The position numbers and the translations under genes are program-made. A model generated the notes under the pieces. The model did not search any database. It saw only the letters and a list, made by a program, of their open reading frames with translations, and was not told the origin of the DNA. 64,000 nucleotides of DNA from Raineyella sp. W15-4 (GTDB lineage Bacteria; Actinomycetota; Actinomycetes; Propionibacteriales; Propionibacteriaceae): positions 3,782,001-3,846,000 of the forward strand of contig NZ_CP137079.1 of the NCBI RefSeq assembly GCF_033170155.1. The letters run 5' to 3'. Below, piece by piece: positions 24,175-33,740 of the stretch (the first letter of the stretch is position 1; each line of letters starts with the position of its first letter).

Positions 24175-25410
24175 ATGAGACGGCTCCTCATCCTCGGTGC
24201 CGGTACCGCCGGCACCATGCTCGCCAACATCCTCCGTCGCGAGCTCACCGAAGACTGGGCGATCACCGTGGTCGACAAGGACGACGACCACCCGTACCAA
24301 CCCGGTTACCTCTTCATCCCGTTCGGCACCTCCACGCCCGAGCGGATCGTCAAGCCACGGACCCGGTTCCTCCCCCGGGGGGTGGACTTCATCCAGTCGG
24401 GCATCCGCACGGTCCGGGCCGACGACGACCAGGTCGACCTCGAGGACGGCCGGGTGCTGGCGTACGACTGGCTGCTGATCGCCACCGGCACGGTGCCGCG
24501 GCCCGACCTCACCCCGGGGATGGCCGACGGCCCGCTCTGGTACAGGAAGATCTTCGACTTCTACACCCTGGAGGGCGCCACCCGGCTGCACGACGCCCTC
24601 GAGGCGTTCCAGGGCGGCAAGATCCTGGTGCAGCTCACCGACATGCCGATCAAATGCCCGGTGGCGCCGCTGGAGTTCGTCTTCCTGCTGGAGGACTACT
24701 TCCGCAAGCGCCGGATCCGCCACAAGGTCGACATCACCTACGTCACCCCGCTGGACGGGGCCTTCACCAAACCGGTCGCGTCCCGGGAGCTGGGCAACCT
24801 GCTCACCGACCGCTCGATCCGCCAGGCCACCGATTTCGCCGTGGAGCGGATCGACAACGACCGGCAGGTGATCGTCTCGTACGACGGCCGGGAACTGCCC
24901 TTCGACCTGCTGGTCACCATCCCGCTGCACACCGGCCAGCAGTACGTGTTCGACTCCGGCCTCGGCGACGACGCCGGCTTCGTCCCGGTCGACAAGCAGA
25001 CCCTGCGGTCCACCGCGTACGACAACATCTTCGTGCTCGGCGACGCCAGCAACATCCCGACCTCGAAGGCGGGGGCGGTGGCGCACTTCGCGGTCGAGAC
25101 GTTCGTCCCCAACTTCCTGGCACTGATCGACGGCAAGCCGATGCCGAACCGCTTCGACGGGCACGCGAACTGCTTCGTCGAGTCCGGCCGCGGCCAGGCG
25201 CTGCTGCTCGACTTCAACTACGACACCCAGCCGCTGACCGGCACCTTCCCGCTGCCGGGCGTCGGCCCGCTGAAGCTGCTCGGCCGCTCCCGGATGAACC
25301 ACCTGGGCAAGCTCGCCTTCGAGCAGATCTACTGGAAACTGCTGCTGCCCGGGCACCGGCTGCCCGTCCCGACCCTGATGTCCATGGCCGGCAAGCACGA
25401 GGAGGATTGA
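24175..25410 (+). CDS. Sulfide:quinone oxidoreductase-like FAD-dependent enzyme
   Basis: 411 residues from the ATG at 24175, directly after the palindrome; upstream in-frame codons would cross the operator. FAD-binding Rossmann LLILGAGTAGTMLANIL (4-20), YDWLLIATGTVPRPDL, and the second FAD contact NIFVLGDASNIPTSKAG. Cysteines at 161 (MPIKCPVAPLE) and 333 (GHANCFVESG) correspond to the redox pair expected in SQR enzymes. The C-terminal amphipathic helices would anchor it to the membrane. SQR oxidises sulfide to persulfide/polysulfide and passes electrons to quinone. The two genes that follow encode sulfur-carrier proteins, supporting a sulfur role. Confidence 0.85.
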   Translation: MRRLLILGAGTAGTMLANILRRELTEDWAITVVDKDDDHPYQPGYLFIPFGTSTPERIVKPRTRFLPRGVDFIQSGIRTVRADDDQVDLEDGRVLAYDWLLIATGTVPRPDLTPGMADGPLWYRKIFDFYTLEGATRLHDALEAFQGGKILVQLTDMPIKCPVAPLEFVFLLEDYFRKRRIRHKVDITYVTPLDGAFTKPVASRELGNLLTDRSIRQATDFAVERIDNDRQVIVSYDGRELPFDLLVTIPLHTGQQYVFDSGLGDDAGFVPVDKQTLRSTAYDNIFVLGDASNIPTSKAGAVAHFAVETFVPNFLALIDGKPMPNRFDGHANCFVESGRGQALLLDFNYDTQPLTGTFPLPGVGPLKLLGRSRMNHLGKLAFEQIYWKLLLPGHRLPVPTLMSMAGKHEED

Positions 25411-25411
25411 C

Positions 25412-25726
25412 GTGCCCACCAACACCCTCAACGACCGTACGTTCCAGGTGAACGACGAGGGCTTCTTCACCAATCGCGACGAGTGGAGCGAGGACCTGGC
25501 CACCGACCTGGCCGCGCTCATCGGCATCGAGATGGACGAGGCGCACTGGGCGCCGATCCGCTTCATGCGCGAGGACTCCGCGACGTCCGGCGTCACCCCC
25601 ACCCTGCGCCGGATGCAGACCGTGGGCGGCTTCGACATCAAGGAGCTCTACCTCCTCTACCCCGGCAAGCCGGCCAAGAAGATGGCCTGGATCGCCGGCC
25701 TGCCCAAGCCCGTCGGCTGCGTCTAG
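25412..25726 (+). CDS. TusE/DsrC-like sulfur carrier with one C-terminal cysteine
   Basis: 104 residues from a GTG one base after the SQR-like stop. The DsrC/TusE pattern is clear: VNDEGFFTNRDEWSEDLAT, HWAPIRFMREDSATSG, and the C-terminal arm GLPKPVGCV with penultimate Cys103. In DsrC proper a second cysteine lies 11 residues before it; that position is Ala92 here (KMAWIAGL). The protein can therefore carry a persulfide but cannot form the intramolecular trisulfide-type bridge used with sulfite reductase. It is TusE-like in this respect. It probably accepts sulfane sulfur generated by the upstream oxidoreductase. Confidence 0.88.
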   Translation: MPTNTLNDRTFQVNDEGFFTNRDEWSEDLATDLAALIGIEMDEAHWAPIRFMREDSATSGVTPTLRRMQTVGGFDIKELYLLYPGKPAKKMAWIAGLPKPVGCV

Positions 25727-25775
25727 TCGGCACCATCCCGTCGACCACGATCGACCGACGGATCAGGAGAACATC

Positions 25776-26438
25776 ATGACCACCACGGAAGCACGCACCG
25801 CTCCCGCCCGGATCCCCGACGGATTCATCATGCCGGACTTCGGCCGCGTCCCCGCCCCGGCCGGCGCGGCCACCGGTCCGGCCGGCACCACCGCACCCGC
25901 CGAGGCGTACGCCGCCGGCACCCCCACCTACACCGGGCCGCGCAAGATCGCGTTCATCTGTTCCAAGGGCAACCTGGACATGGCCTACCCCGCGCTGATC
26001 ATGGGCAACGCCGCGCTCAGCGAGGGCTGTGAGGTGCACATCTTCTTCACCTTCTGGGGCCTCGACATGGTCAACCAGAAGACCAACAAGAAGCTGCAGT
26101 TCACCATCTCCGGCAACACGGCGATGCACATGCCGGCGCTGGGCAACCTGAGGCCGGGACTGGAGCATGTCTCGCTGCCCCAGCAGCTCGGCGGGCTGCC
26201 GGGGATGAGCGCGTACGCCACCCGCTACTTCAAGAAGGAGATGGCCGAGCTCGACATCCCCGACGTCCCGGAGTTCCTCGACCTGATGGCCGCCCAGGGC
26301 GCCCACATGTACGCCTGCCGGTTGACCTTCGACATGATGAAGCTGCTCGAGGCGGATCTGCACCCGGCCGTCGAGGGCGTCATCTCGGCCTCCGACTTCA
26401 TCGTGATCAGCGAGGGGGCGCAGGTCATCTTCATCTGA
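25776..26438 (+). CDS. DsrE2-like DsrE/DsrF/DrsH-family sulfurtransferase
   Basis: 220 residues; ribosome site AGGAG before the ATG. After a ~45-residue Ala/Pro/Thr-rich N-terminus, the core begins RKIAFICSKGNLDMAYPALI, continues EGCEVHIFFTFWGLDMVNQK and SAYATRYFKKEMAELDIP, and holds a conserved cysteine in MYACRLTFDMMKLLE. It ends with SDFIVISEGAQVIFI. DsrE2 proteins move persulfide sulfur between carriers such as TusA and DsrC. It is the third gene of the operon behind the CsoR/CstR-type palindrome. No membrane helix is obvious, although some DsrE2 relatives are membrane-associated. Confidence 0.88.
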   Translation: MTTTEARTAPARIPDGFIMPDFGRVPAPAGAATGPAGTTAPAEAYAAGTPTYTGPRKIAFICSKGNLDMAYPALIMGNAALSEGCEVHIFFTFWGLDMVNQKTNKKLQFTISGNTAMHMPALGNLRPGLEHVSLPQQLGGLPGMSAYATRYFKKEMAELDIPDVPEFLDLMAAQGAHMYACRLTFDMMKLLEADLHPAVEGVISASDFIVISEGAQVIFI

Positions 26439-26568
26439 ACCGGGGTCTCTCCGGCCGGGCCGGCCTGCTCCGACGGCGTCCGGCGCAGGCCTTGTCCCGG
26501 ACGCACCGCCCTGTTCCGGGCGTACTGCTCCCACGCCGGGCACCGGCCCACGCCGGACACGGGCTCAG

Positions 26569-26619
26569 CCGAACGGGCGGCTCACCCGAACGGGCGGCTC
26601 ACCCGAACGGGCGGCTCAC
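26569..26619. repeat. Three perfect 17-base tandem repeats abutting the fumC stop
   Basis: CCGAACGGGCGGCTCAC is repeated three times without change (26569-26585, 26586-26602, 26603-26619) and ends at the base before the fumC stop codon. With no spacers it is a microsatellite-like tandem array and not a CRISPR. Confidence 0.85.
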
Positions 26620-28020
<1,401 letters not shown>

Positions 28021-28106
28021 GGCACCAGTCTCTCCCCTGGTCCCTCGGCCGCATCCCCCGGCCCGTACGACCCCTCCTGCGGCGCCTGGCCTCCTAGACT
28101 GGGGCC

Positions 28107-28904
28107 ATGTCCGAAGGCACCGCCGCTTCCCGTCCCGTCGTCGTGGGTTACGACTCCTCCGAGATGGCCTGCCGGGCGGTGATGTGGGCCGCCGGCACGG
28201 CCGATCGGCTGGGGCTGCCGCTGACGGTGGTGTCGGCCCGCGAGAACGAGGCGGCGCCGACCCGCAGCGCCGAGGCGGTGCAGCGGGTGCACGAGACCCA
28301 CCCCGAGCTGCCGGTCACCGGCCTGGACCCCACCGGGTCGGGCGCCGGGGTGATGGTGCGGGCCGGCGACGAGGCGGCGATGCTGGTGCTCGGCAACCGC
28401 GGCCGGGGGCGGATCACCTCGGCGCTGCTCGGCACTGTCTCGATGACCACCGCCCAGCATGCGGCCTGCCCGGTCGTCATCGTCCACGGTGACGACGTCA
28501 CCGACCGGGCCCCGAGCTCCGTCGTGGTGGGGGCGGACGGCTCGACGTCCAGCACCGCGGCACTCGACTTCGCCCTCGACCTGGTCGCCGACGGTGGCAC
28601 CGTCACCCTGCTGCTGTGCTGGTCGACGATGCCCCAGGACTCGACCGACCCGATCCCCGCGGTGGCCCACGCGATGCTGGAGCAGACCCTGGCGGGGCGG
28701 ACCAAGCCGGGGGTCACCATCGACCTGCAGCCGCGCCCCGGCCATCCCCGCGACGTGCTGATCAAAGCCAGCGAGCAGGCCGATCTGCTGGTCGTCGGCC
28801 GCCGCGGTCAGGAGGGCTTCAAGGGACTGAAGCTCGGCAGTGTCGCCCAGCACGCGCTGTACGGGGCGAAGTGCCCGGTCGCGGTGGTCACCCCCGGGCG
28901 CTGA
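28107..28904 (+). CDS. Universal stress protein with two UspA domains
   Basis: 265 residues with two tandem Usp folds, ~9-135 and ~140-263. Each carries the ATP-binding G-x2-G-x9-G-(S/T) pattern: [17 protein letters not shown] in the first and [17 protein letters not shown] in the second. Strand starts are [14 protein letters not shown] and [19 protein letters not shown]-binding Usp proteins are abundant in actinobacteria and respond to starvation or oxygen limitation. It is a single-gene unit between fumC and a convergent aminotransferase. Confidence 0.93.
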   Translation: MSEGTAASRPVVVGYDSSEMACRAVMWAAGTADRLGLPLTVVSARENEAAPTRSAEAVQRVHETHPELPVTGLDPTGSGAGVMVRAGDEAAMLVLGNRGRGRITSALLGTVSMTTAQHAACPVVIVHGDDVTDRAPSSVVVGADGSTSSTAALDFALDLVADGGTVTLLLCWSTMPQDSTDPIPAVAHAMLEQTLAGRTKPGVTIDLQPRPGHPRDVLIKASEQADLLVVGRRGQEGFKGLKLGSVAQHALYGAKCPVAVVTPGR

Positions 28905-28946
28905 CGGAGGCCCGGCACGCCGGTCCGCGTCACGCCGGGGTCCGCG

Positions 28947-30119
28947 TCACGACAGGCCGGCCTGGAACGTCCGGATCCGGCGCACCGCCTCCGCCACCGC
29001 GGCCGCACCGGCGGACAGCGACAGCCGGACCGTCCGGTCGCCGTGCACCGCATCGAAGTCCAACCCCGGGGTGACGGCGATCTGCTGGTCCTCCAACAGT
29101 GCCGCGCACCACTCCCGCGAACCGGCGTACCGCCCGAGCACCGGGCTGATGTCGGCGTAGACGTAGAACGCGCCGTCGGGTGGCGCCACAGTGCCCCAGC
29201 CCAGGTCCGCTTCGAGCAGCACCTCGCGGGCGGCGGCGAAATCGGCGACCGCCCGATCGGCCGCGGCGTACGCCTCGGGGGTGAACGCCTCCACGGCCGC
29301 CCACTGCGCCGGGGTCGGCGCGCAGAGGAAGAGGTTGCCGGTGAGCCGGTCGACCGGATCGACCAGGTCCTCGGGCAGCAGCATCCAGCCGAGCCGCCAG
29401 CCGGTCATCGACCAGTACTTCGAGAACGACGAGACGACCACCGCCGAGGGGTCGTACGTCCAGGCGCACTCGCCGCGGCTGCCGGTGAAGCTGATCCCGT
29501 GGTAGATCTCGTCGCTGATCAGCCGGACGTCGTGCTCCCGGCACCAGGCGGCGAGGGCGGCCATCTGCCCGGCGTCGAGCATCGTCCCGGTGGGGTTGGC
29601 CGGCGAGGCGAGCACCACCCCGGCCAGCGGCGCCTCGGCGTGGGCAGCGGCGAGCAGCTCCGGCGTCGGCTGGAAGCGCTCGGCCGGGCCGCAGTCCAGC
29701 TCGACCACCTCGCAGCCGAGCGCCCGCAGGTCGTTGGCGTACGCCGGGTACGTCGGCCGCCCCACCGCCACCCGGTCCCCGACGTCGAAGCAGGCCAGGA
29801 AGGCGAGCAGGAACGCCCCGGACGACCCGACCGTCACGCAGACCCGCGCCGGATCGACGTCCAGGCCGTACCAGTCGGCGTAGTGCCGGGCGATCGCGGC
29901 CCGCAGCGGCGCGATCCCGAAACCCGGCGTGTAGCCCAGATCTGTCCCGTCGGTCGCCACCCGGGCCAGCCGCTCGCGGACCGGCCGGGGAGCGCCCTGG
30001 CAGGGTTCGCCGACGCTGAGCAGCAGAACCTCCTGACCCGCCGCCTGCATCGTGGCAACCTTCTGTTGGATGGTCATCACCTCGAAGGCGTGGATGCCCG
30101 AGCGCCGGGAGATCTTCAT
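28947..30119 (-). CDS. PLP-dependent aminotransferase, class I/II
   Basis: 390 residues of fold-type I. SISRRSG-like start, then TVGSSGAFLLAFLACFDVGD, VVLASPANPTGTMLDAGQMA with the conserved Asn-Pro, RLISDEIYHGISF with the PLP Asp/Tyr, and the Schiff-base lysine in VVSSFSKYWSMTGWRLGW. These features fit aspartate/aromatic-type aminotransferases. The amino-acid substrate cannot be told from sequence. It diverges from the uncharacterised gene at 30148 with only 28 bases between starts, so the two share a control region. Confidence 0.9.
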   Translation of the reverse strand: MKISRRSGIHAFEVMTIQQKVATMQAAGQEVLLLSVGEPCQGAPRPVRERLARVATDGTDLGYTPGFGIAPLRAAIARHYADWYGLDVDPARVCVTVGSSGAFLLAFLACFDVGDRVAVGRPTYPAYANDLRALGCEVVELDCGPAERFQPTPELLAAAHAEAPLAGVVLASPANPTGTMLDAGQMAALAAWCREHDVRLISDEIYHGISFTGSRGECAWTYDPSAVVVSSFSKYWSMTGWRLGWMLLPEDLVDPVDRLTGNLFLCAPTPAQWAAVEAFTPEAYAAADRAVADFAAAREVLLEADLGWGTVAPPDGAFYVYADISPVLGRYAGSREWCAALLEDQQIAVTPGLDFDAVHGDRTVRLSLSAGAAAVAEAVRRIRTFQAGLS

Positions 30120-30147
30120 GCACAGACCTTAGACCCAGGGGGTGAGG

Positions 30148-31404
30148 ATGCGGATCGACGAACTGGTCACCACCGTCGACGCCACCGTCCGTGCCCTGTC
30201 GGGCCGCCTGCTCCCCCGGCCGAGCGATGCGCACCCGACGCTGCTGGCGATCGCCGAGACGCTGGGCGGACCGCCGCACGAGGTGCACGGGCCGCAGACG
30301 CGGTTCCGCTGGCTGCTCGACGAGGTGATGGTCGAGGTCGGGGTCGACCGGTTCTTCGACGAGTGGGAGGTCGGTTTCCGGGCCTTCCCGTACGAACCGG
30401 ACGTCAGCCGGCGGGAGCAGGAGGCCTTCGCGGCGGCCACCCCGGACCTGTCCCCGCCCTACCTGTGGTCGTTCGCCCCGGCCGAGGGACCCGGGCGGCC
30501 GTGGCGCCCCGGCCCGTTCCTGCTGCCGAGCTGGTCGGACGTGGCGACCGAGATCGGCTTCCTGCTCGCCCTGCTGCCGGCCGATCTGGCCACCGTCCCG
30601 CCTGCCTGGTTCCACCAGCCGGTGGTGCTCGGCAGCAGCCTCGGGGGGCGGGTGGTCACCGCCCGGGCCGAGCCGGACGGGCTGACGATCACCGTCGACG
30701 GCCTGGAGGTGGCTCTCGATCCCGATCAGGCGCGGCGCGCCGGCAAGGTCATCGGGCGGGTCTGGGCGACCGCCTACCAGGACCACCGGCCCGGCGACCT
30801 GGTGATCGGTGTCACCCCCACCAGCCCGCCGTTCCAGCTGCTGCCGACCCCCGGCGGCGAGCTCCCGGCCGGGCTCGACGGGGTGTCCGCACCGGAACGC
30901 CGGCCCGAGCCGGCCACCGTCATCGATCTGCTGCCGTTCACCGCCCAGCTCCCGCCCCACGAGCAGACGCCCCGGCCCGGCGGGACGTACGTCGCCGCGT
31001 ACGCCTCCCCGCAGGAGGCGGTCGGGCTGATCGACGAGGTGGTCCGGTCCGGGGTGACCCCCTTCGTCGAGCACCACGAGCTGGTCGCCGCCGCGAACCG
31101 CTACGGCATCCCCGAGCTGCAGGCCGGGGCCGGCTGGCGGGTCCGGGTGCGCGCGGGGACCATCGACCTCACTGTGCTGGACGCCTGGCGGGCGGCCGCG
31201 GCGGTCCGCGACTACACCCAGGAGTTGCTGACCCTGCTGGACGAGGCGTACGGCGAGCCGTGGGGCTGCGCCGGCGATTCCCGCGGCCGGGTCAACCGGA
31301 CCTGGCGGATCGACGACCTCGCCGTCCGGGCCGGCTCGGCCGGGACCGCGGTGGTGATCGAGGTGACCCGTTTCGCCGACCTGATGGTCTACCACTTCGG
31401 CTGA
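30148..31404 (+). CDS. Uncharacterised protein, 418 residues
   Basis: Start at ATG 30148 is preferred over GTG 30142 because CAGGGGGTGAGG lies just before it. The protein is soluble, rich in Pro, Asp and Arg, with no signal peptide. Segments of note are PQTRFRWLLDEVMVEVGVDR near the start, a middle GDLVIGVTPTSPPFQLLPTP, and an acidic, Trp-containing C-terminus (NRTWRIDDLAVRAG, IEVTRFADLMVY). The C-terminal ~60 residues faintly recall small actinobacterial proteins of the DUF6301 type, which I cannot confirm. Codon use is native-looking. Confidence 0.75.
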   Translation: MRIDELVTTVDATVRALSGRLLPRPSDAHPTLLAIAETLGGPPHEVHGPQTRFRWLLDEVMVEVGVDRFFDEWEVGFRAFPYEPDVSRREQEAFAAATPDLSPPYLWSFAPAEGPGRPWRPGPFLLPSWSDVATEIGFLLALLPADLATVPPAWFHQPVVLGSSLGGRVVTARAEPDGLTITVDGLEVALDPDQARRAGKVIGRVWATAYQDHRPGDLVIGVTPTSPPFQLLPTPGGELPAGLDGVSAPERRPEPATVIDLLPFTAQLPPHEQTPRPGGTYVAAYASPQEAVGLIDEVVRSGVTPFVEHHELVAAANRYGIPELQAGAGWRVRVRAGTIDLTVLDAWRAAAAVRDYTQELLTLLDEAYGEPWGCAGDSRGRVNRTWRIDDLAVRAGSAGTAVVIEVTRFADLMVYHFG

Positions 31405-31524
31405 CCCGGCCCGCCCGGCTCCATCCGGCCCGCCCGACGCGCGCGTCCGGCCCGGCTGACGCGCACCAGCCCGACTCGTCCGCTCCCCGGAACGTCGGCC
31501 GGCCCAGCAGCGTTCCATTTCCGC

Positions 31525-31539
31525 TACTCACCGGGGGTA
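31525..31539. promoter_or_regulatory. Possible CsoR-like copper box
   Basis: TACTCACCGGGGGTA is an imperfect palindrome resembling CsoR sites of the TACCCnnnnnGGGTA type. It lies 126 bases upstream of a Met/His-rich membrane-protein gene. A possible -10 (TAGCCT, 31560) follows. Weak evidence. Confidence 0.3.
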
Positions 31540-31665
31540 TCGACAGGTCCGCGGCGGCCTAGCCTGAGTCCCTGTACGTCGTCCCAGCGTTGCCGTGTCC
31601 CTCCCACACGACTCGACCCGATGACACCTGTTCGTCCCGTCAGTCGTCTCCCCAGGAGGTCCGTC

Positions 31666-32577
31666 GTGTTCACGCTCGCCGACACACCGGTGAAATTCGT
31701 CGCCCTGCTCGTCCTGTTCCTCTGGTGCACCGCATGGTCCGTCTACGAACTCACCCGCCCCCAGGACCGCACCCAACGGGTGTCCAATGTGCTGCACCTG
31801 GTGATGTCCCTCGTCATGCTGATCATGGTGTCGTCACTGACCTGGAAGCCGTTCGCCGCCCTGATCCCCGGTCCGGCACAGATCGCGGTCTTCGTCCTCG
31901 CCACCGCCTGGTTCATCGGGCTGGCGGTGACCCGACGCGCGAGCCGCGGTCACTACCTCGGCCACGCCGCGATGTTCGGCGCGATGGCCTGGCACCTGAC
32001 CGGCATGGTGATCAAGATGCCGCTGATGAGCGCCGGCATGCAGAGCACCGGCTCGGGCATGGGCGGCATGAACGGCATGGGTGGCATGCAGCACGGCGGC
32101 TCCGGCATGCCCGGCGCGAGCACCGGCATGGGCGGCATGAGTACCGGCTCCGGCCTGACCCCGCTGGCCGAAGCCTCCCAGCCGGGCGGCTCGGTGTGGA
32201 TCGTCGCCCTGGTCGGCATCCCGTTCATGGTGTACCTGCTGGTCGCCGCGGTCCGCGACCTCGTCACCGCCGTACGCCCCACCCCGGCCGGCCACGGGCA
32301 CACCACCGGGCACCATCACGCGTCGGTGCCCGCCCAGACCCTCGCCGTCGCCGACACGGACGGAACCGAACACATCACGACGCACACCGCGCACGCCACC
32401 CAGACCGTCGAACAGCCCCAGGCCTCGGTCGCCACCTGTCACGAGGTGCGCCCGACCGGCTCGGTCACCTTCCGGCTGGCCGCACTGGCCGGTTTCGCGA
32501 TGAACTTCGGGATGTTCTGGATGTCGACCGGCCTGCTGACGCCGATCCTGCCGTGGATGAAGCTGCTGGCGTTCTGA
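31666..32577 (+). CDS. DUF5134 membrane protein with Met/His-rich loop
   Basis: 303 residues from a GTG at 31666 preceded by a perfect AGGAGG (31654-31659); the ATG at 31621 has no such site. Membrane helices lie at ~9-25, 40-58, 66-85, 92-110, 170-190 and 275-295. Between the fourth and fifth is a loop packed with methionine and glycine (GMGGMNGMGGMQHGG, STGMGGMSTGSG). A His-rich segment follows (GHGHTTGHHHA). Such Met/His clusters bind Cu(I) in periplasmic copper proteins. DUF5134 has no known function. A copper link is inference, strengthened slightly by a CsoR-like box upstream. Confidence 0.8.
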   Translation: MFTLADTPVKFVALLVLFLWCTAWSVYELTRPQDRTQRVSNVLHLVMSLVMLIMVSSLTWKPFAALIPGPAQIAVFVLATAWFIGLAVTRRASRGHYLGHAAMFGAMAWHLTGMVIKMPLMSAGMQSTGSGMGGMNGMGGMQHGGSGMPGASTGMGGMSTGSGLTPLAEASQPGGSVWIVALVGIPFMVYLLVAAVRDLVTAVRPTPAGHGHTTGHHHASVPAQTLAVADTDGTEHITTHTAHATQTVEQPQASVATCHEVRPTGSVTFRLAALAGFAMNFGMFWMSTGLLTPILPWMKLLAF

Positions 32578-32631
32578 GCCGGATCGACACCGTACAGTCA
32601 GTGGCGCCGGACGCTCAGAGCCACCGTACGG

Positions 32632-33636
32632 TCAGAGCGCCTGCCCGATCCGCTCGGAGAACTCAACGAGCCGGTTGGAGAAGCCCCACTCGTTGTCGTA
32701 CCAGCCGAGCACCTTGACCTGGCGGCCGACGGCCTGGGTCAGCGGGGCGTCGAAGATCGACGAGTGCGGGTTGCCGACGATGTCGTGGGAGACCAGCGGC
32801 GCCTCGGAGTACTGCAGGACGTGGCGCAGCCGGTCGGAGGCGGCGGCCTCACGGAAGGCGGTGTTGACCTCCTCGGCGGTCGCCTGCTGCTTCAGCACCA
32901 CGGTCAGGTCGGTGATCGAGCCCACCGGCACCGGCACCCGCAGGGCGAAACCGGTCAGCAGGCCGTCGAGCTCCGGGATCACCTTGCCGATCGCCTTCGC
33001 GGCGCCGGAGGAGGTCGGGATGGTCGACACGGCGGCGGCCCGGGCGCGGCGCAGGTCCTTGTGCGGGGCGTCGTGCAGGCGCTGGTCACCGGTGTAGGCG
33101 TGCACCGTGGTCATCAGGCCGGTCTCGATGCCGAAGGTGTCGTTGAGCACCTTGGCGAGCGGGGCGAGGGAGTTCGTCGTGCAGGACCCGTTGGAGAACA
33201 CGTCGCTCGCGGTCGGATCGAGGATGTCGTCGTTCACGCCGAGCACGAAGGTCGGCACATCGCCCTTGGCCGGGGCGGAGACGATCACCTTCCGGGCGCC
33301 ACCCTTGAGGTGCGCCAGCGCCTTCTCGCCGTCGGTGAACCGGCCGGTCGACTCGATCACCACGTCGGCGCCGACCTCACCCCACGGGATGGCGGTCGGG
33401 TCGGCCTGGGAGAACACCTTGACGGTGGCGTCGCCGACCCGCAGGTCGCCGCCGTCCACCCCGACGCCGTCGAGGTGGCCGCTCACGGAGTCCCACTCGA
33501 GCAGGGTGGCCAGGGTGCCCGCGTCGGTGAGGTCGTTGACGGCGACCACCTCGACGTCGGCGTTGTTGGCGAGCGCGGCGCGCAGGTAGGTGCGCCCGAT
33601 CCGGCCGAATCCGTTGATGCCGATGCGTACGGTCAT
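32632..33636 (-). CDS. gap: Glyceraldehyde-3-phosphate dehydrogenase, type I
   Basis: 334 residues. NAD-binding INGFGRIGRTYLRAA at the N-terminus, active-site SNGSCTTNSLAPLAKV with the catalytic cysteine, and C-terminal WYDNEWGFSNRLVEF. Asp at the end of strand two (VVAVNDLTD) indicates NAD specificity. It oxidises glyceraldehyde 3-phosphate in glycolysis in the cytoplasm. It is a single gene, not clustered with pgk or tpiA here, which differs from many actinobacteria and suggests a second gap copy elsewhere. Confidence 0.96.
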   Translation of the reverse strand: MTVRIGINGFGRIGRTYLRAALANNADVEVVAVNDLTDAGTLATLLEWDSVSGHLDGVGVDGGDLRVGDATVKVFSQADPTAIPWGEVGADVVIESTGRFTDGEKALAHLKGGARKVIVSAPAKGDVPTFVLGVNDDILDPTASDVFSNGSCTTNSLAPLAKVLNDTFGIETGLMTTVHAYTGDQRLHDAPHKDLRRARAAAVSTIPTSSGAAKAIGKVIPELDGLLTGFALRVPVPVGSITDLTVVLKQQATAEEVNTAFREAAASDRLRHVLQYSEAPLVSHDIVGNPHSSIFDAPLTQAVGRQVKVLGWYDNEWGFSNRLVEFSERIGQAL

Positions 33637-33740
33637 GCCCGTACCTTTCTGTGAAGTTCCGGTGGCGCGGGCCCCATCCCCGTGCCGGGGGACGACTTCA
33701 GCCTAGCCACGTCCCGAAGGCCGGAACAGGCCCGGCCTGC

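Noticed and set aside
26569-26619. Possible mini-CRISPR
   Set aside because: Repeats are contiguous with no spacers and no cas genes are near.
28930-31518. 862-codon minus-strand frame across the aminotransferase and next gene
   Set aside because: A shadow frame; the aminotransferase motifs lie in 28947-30119 and the uncharacterised gene is on the plus strand.
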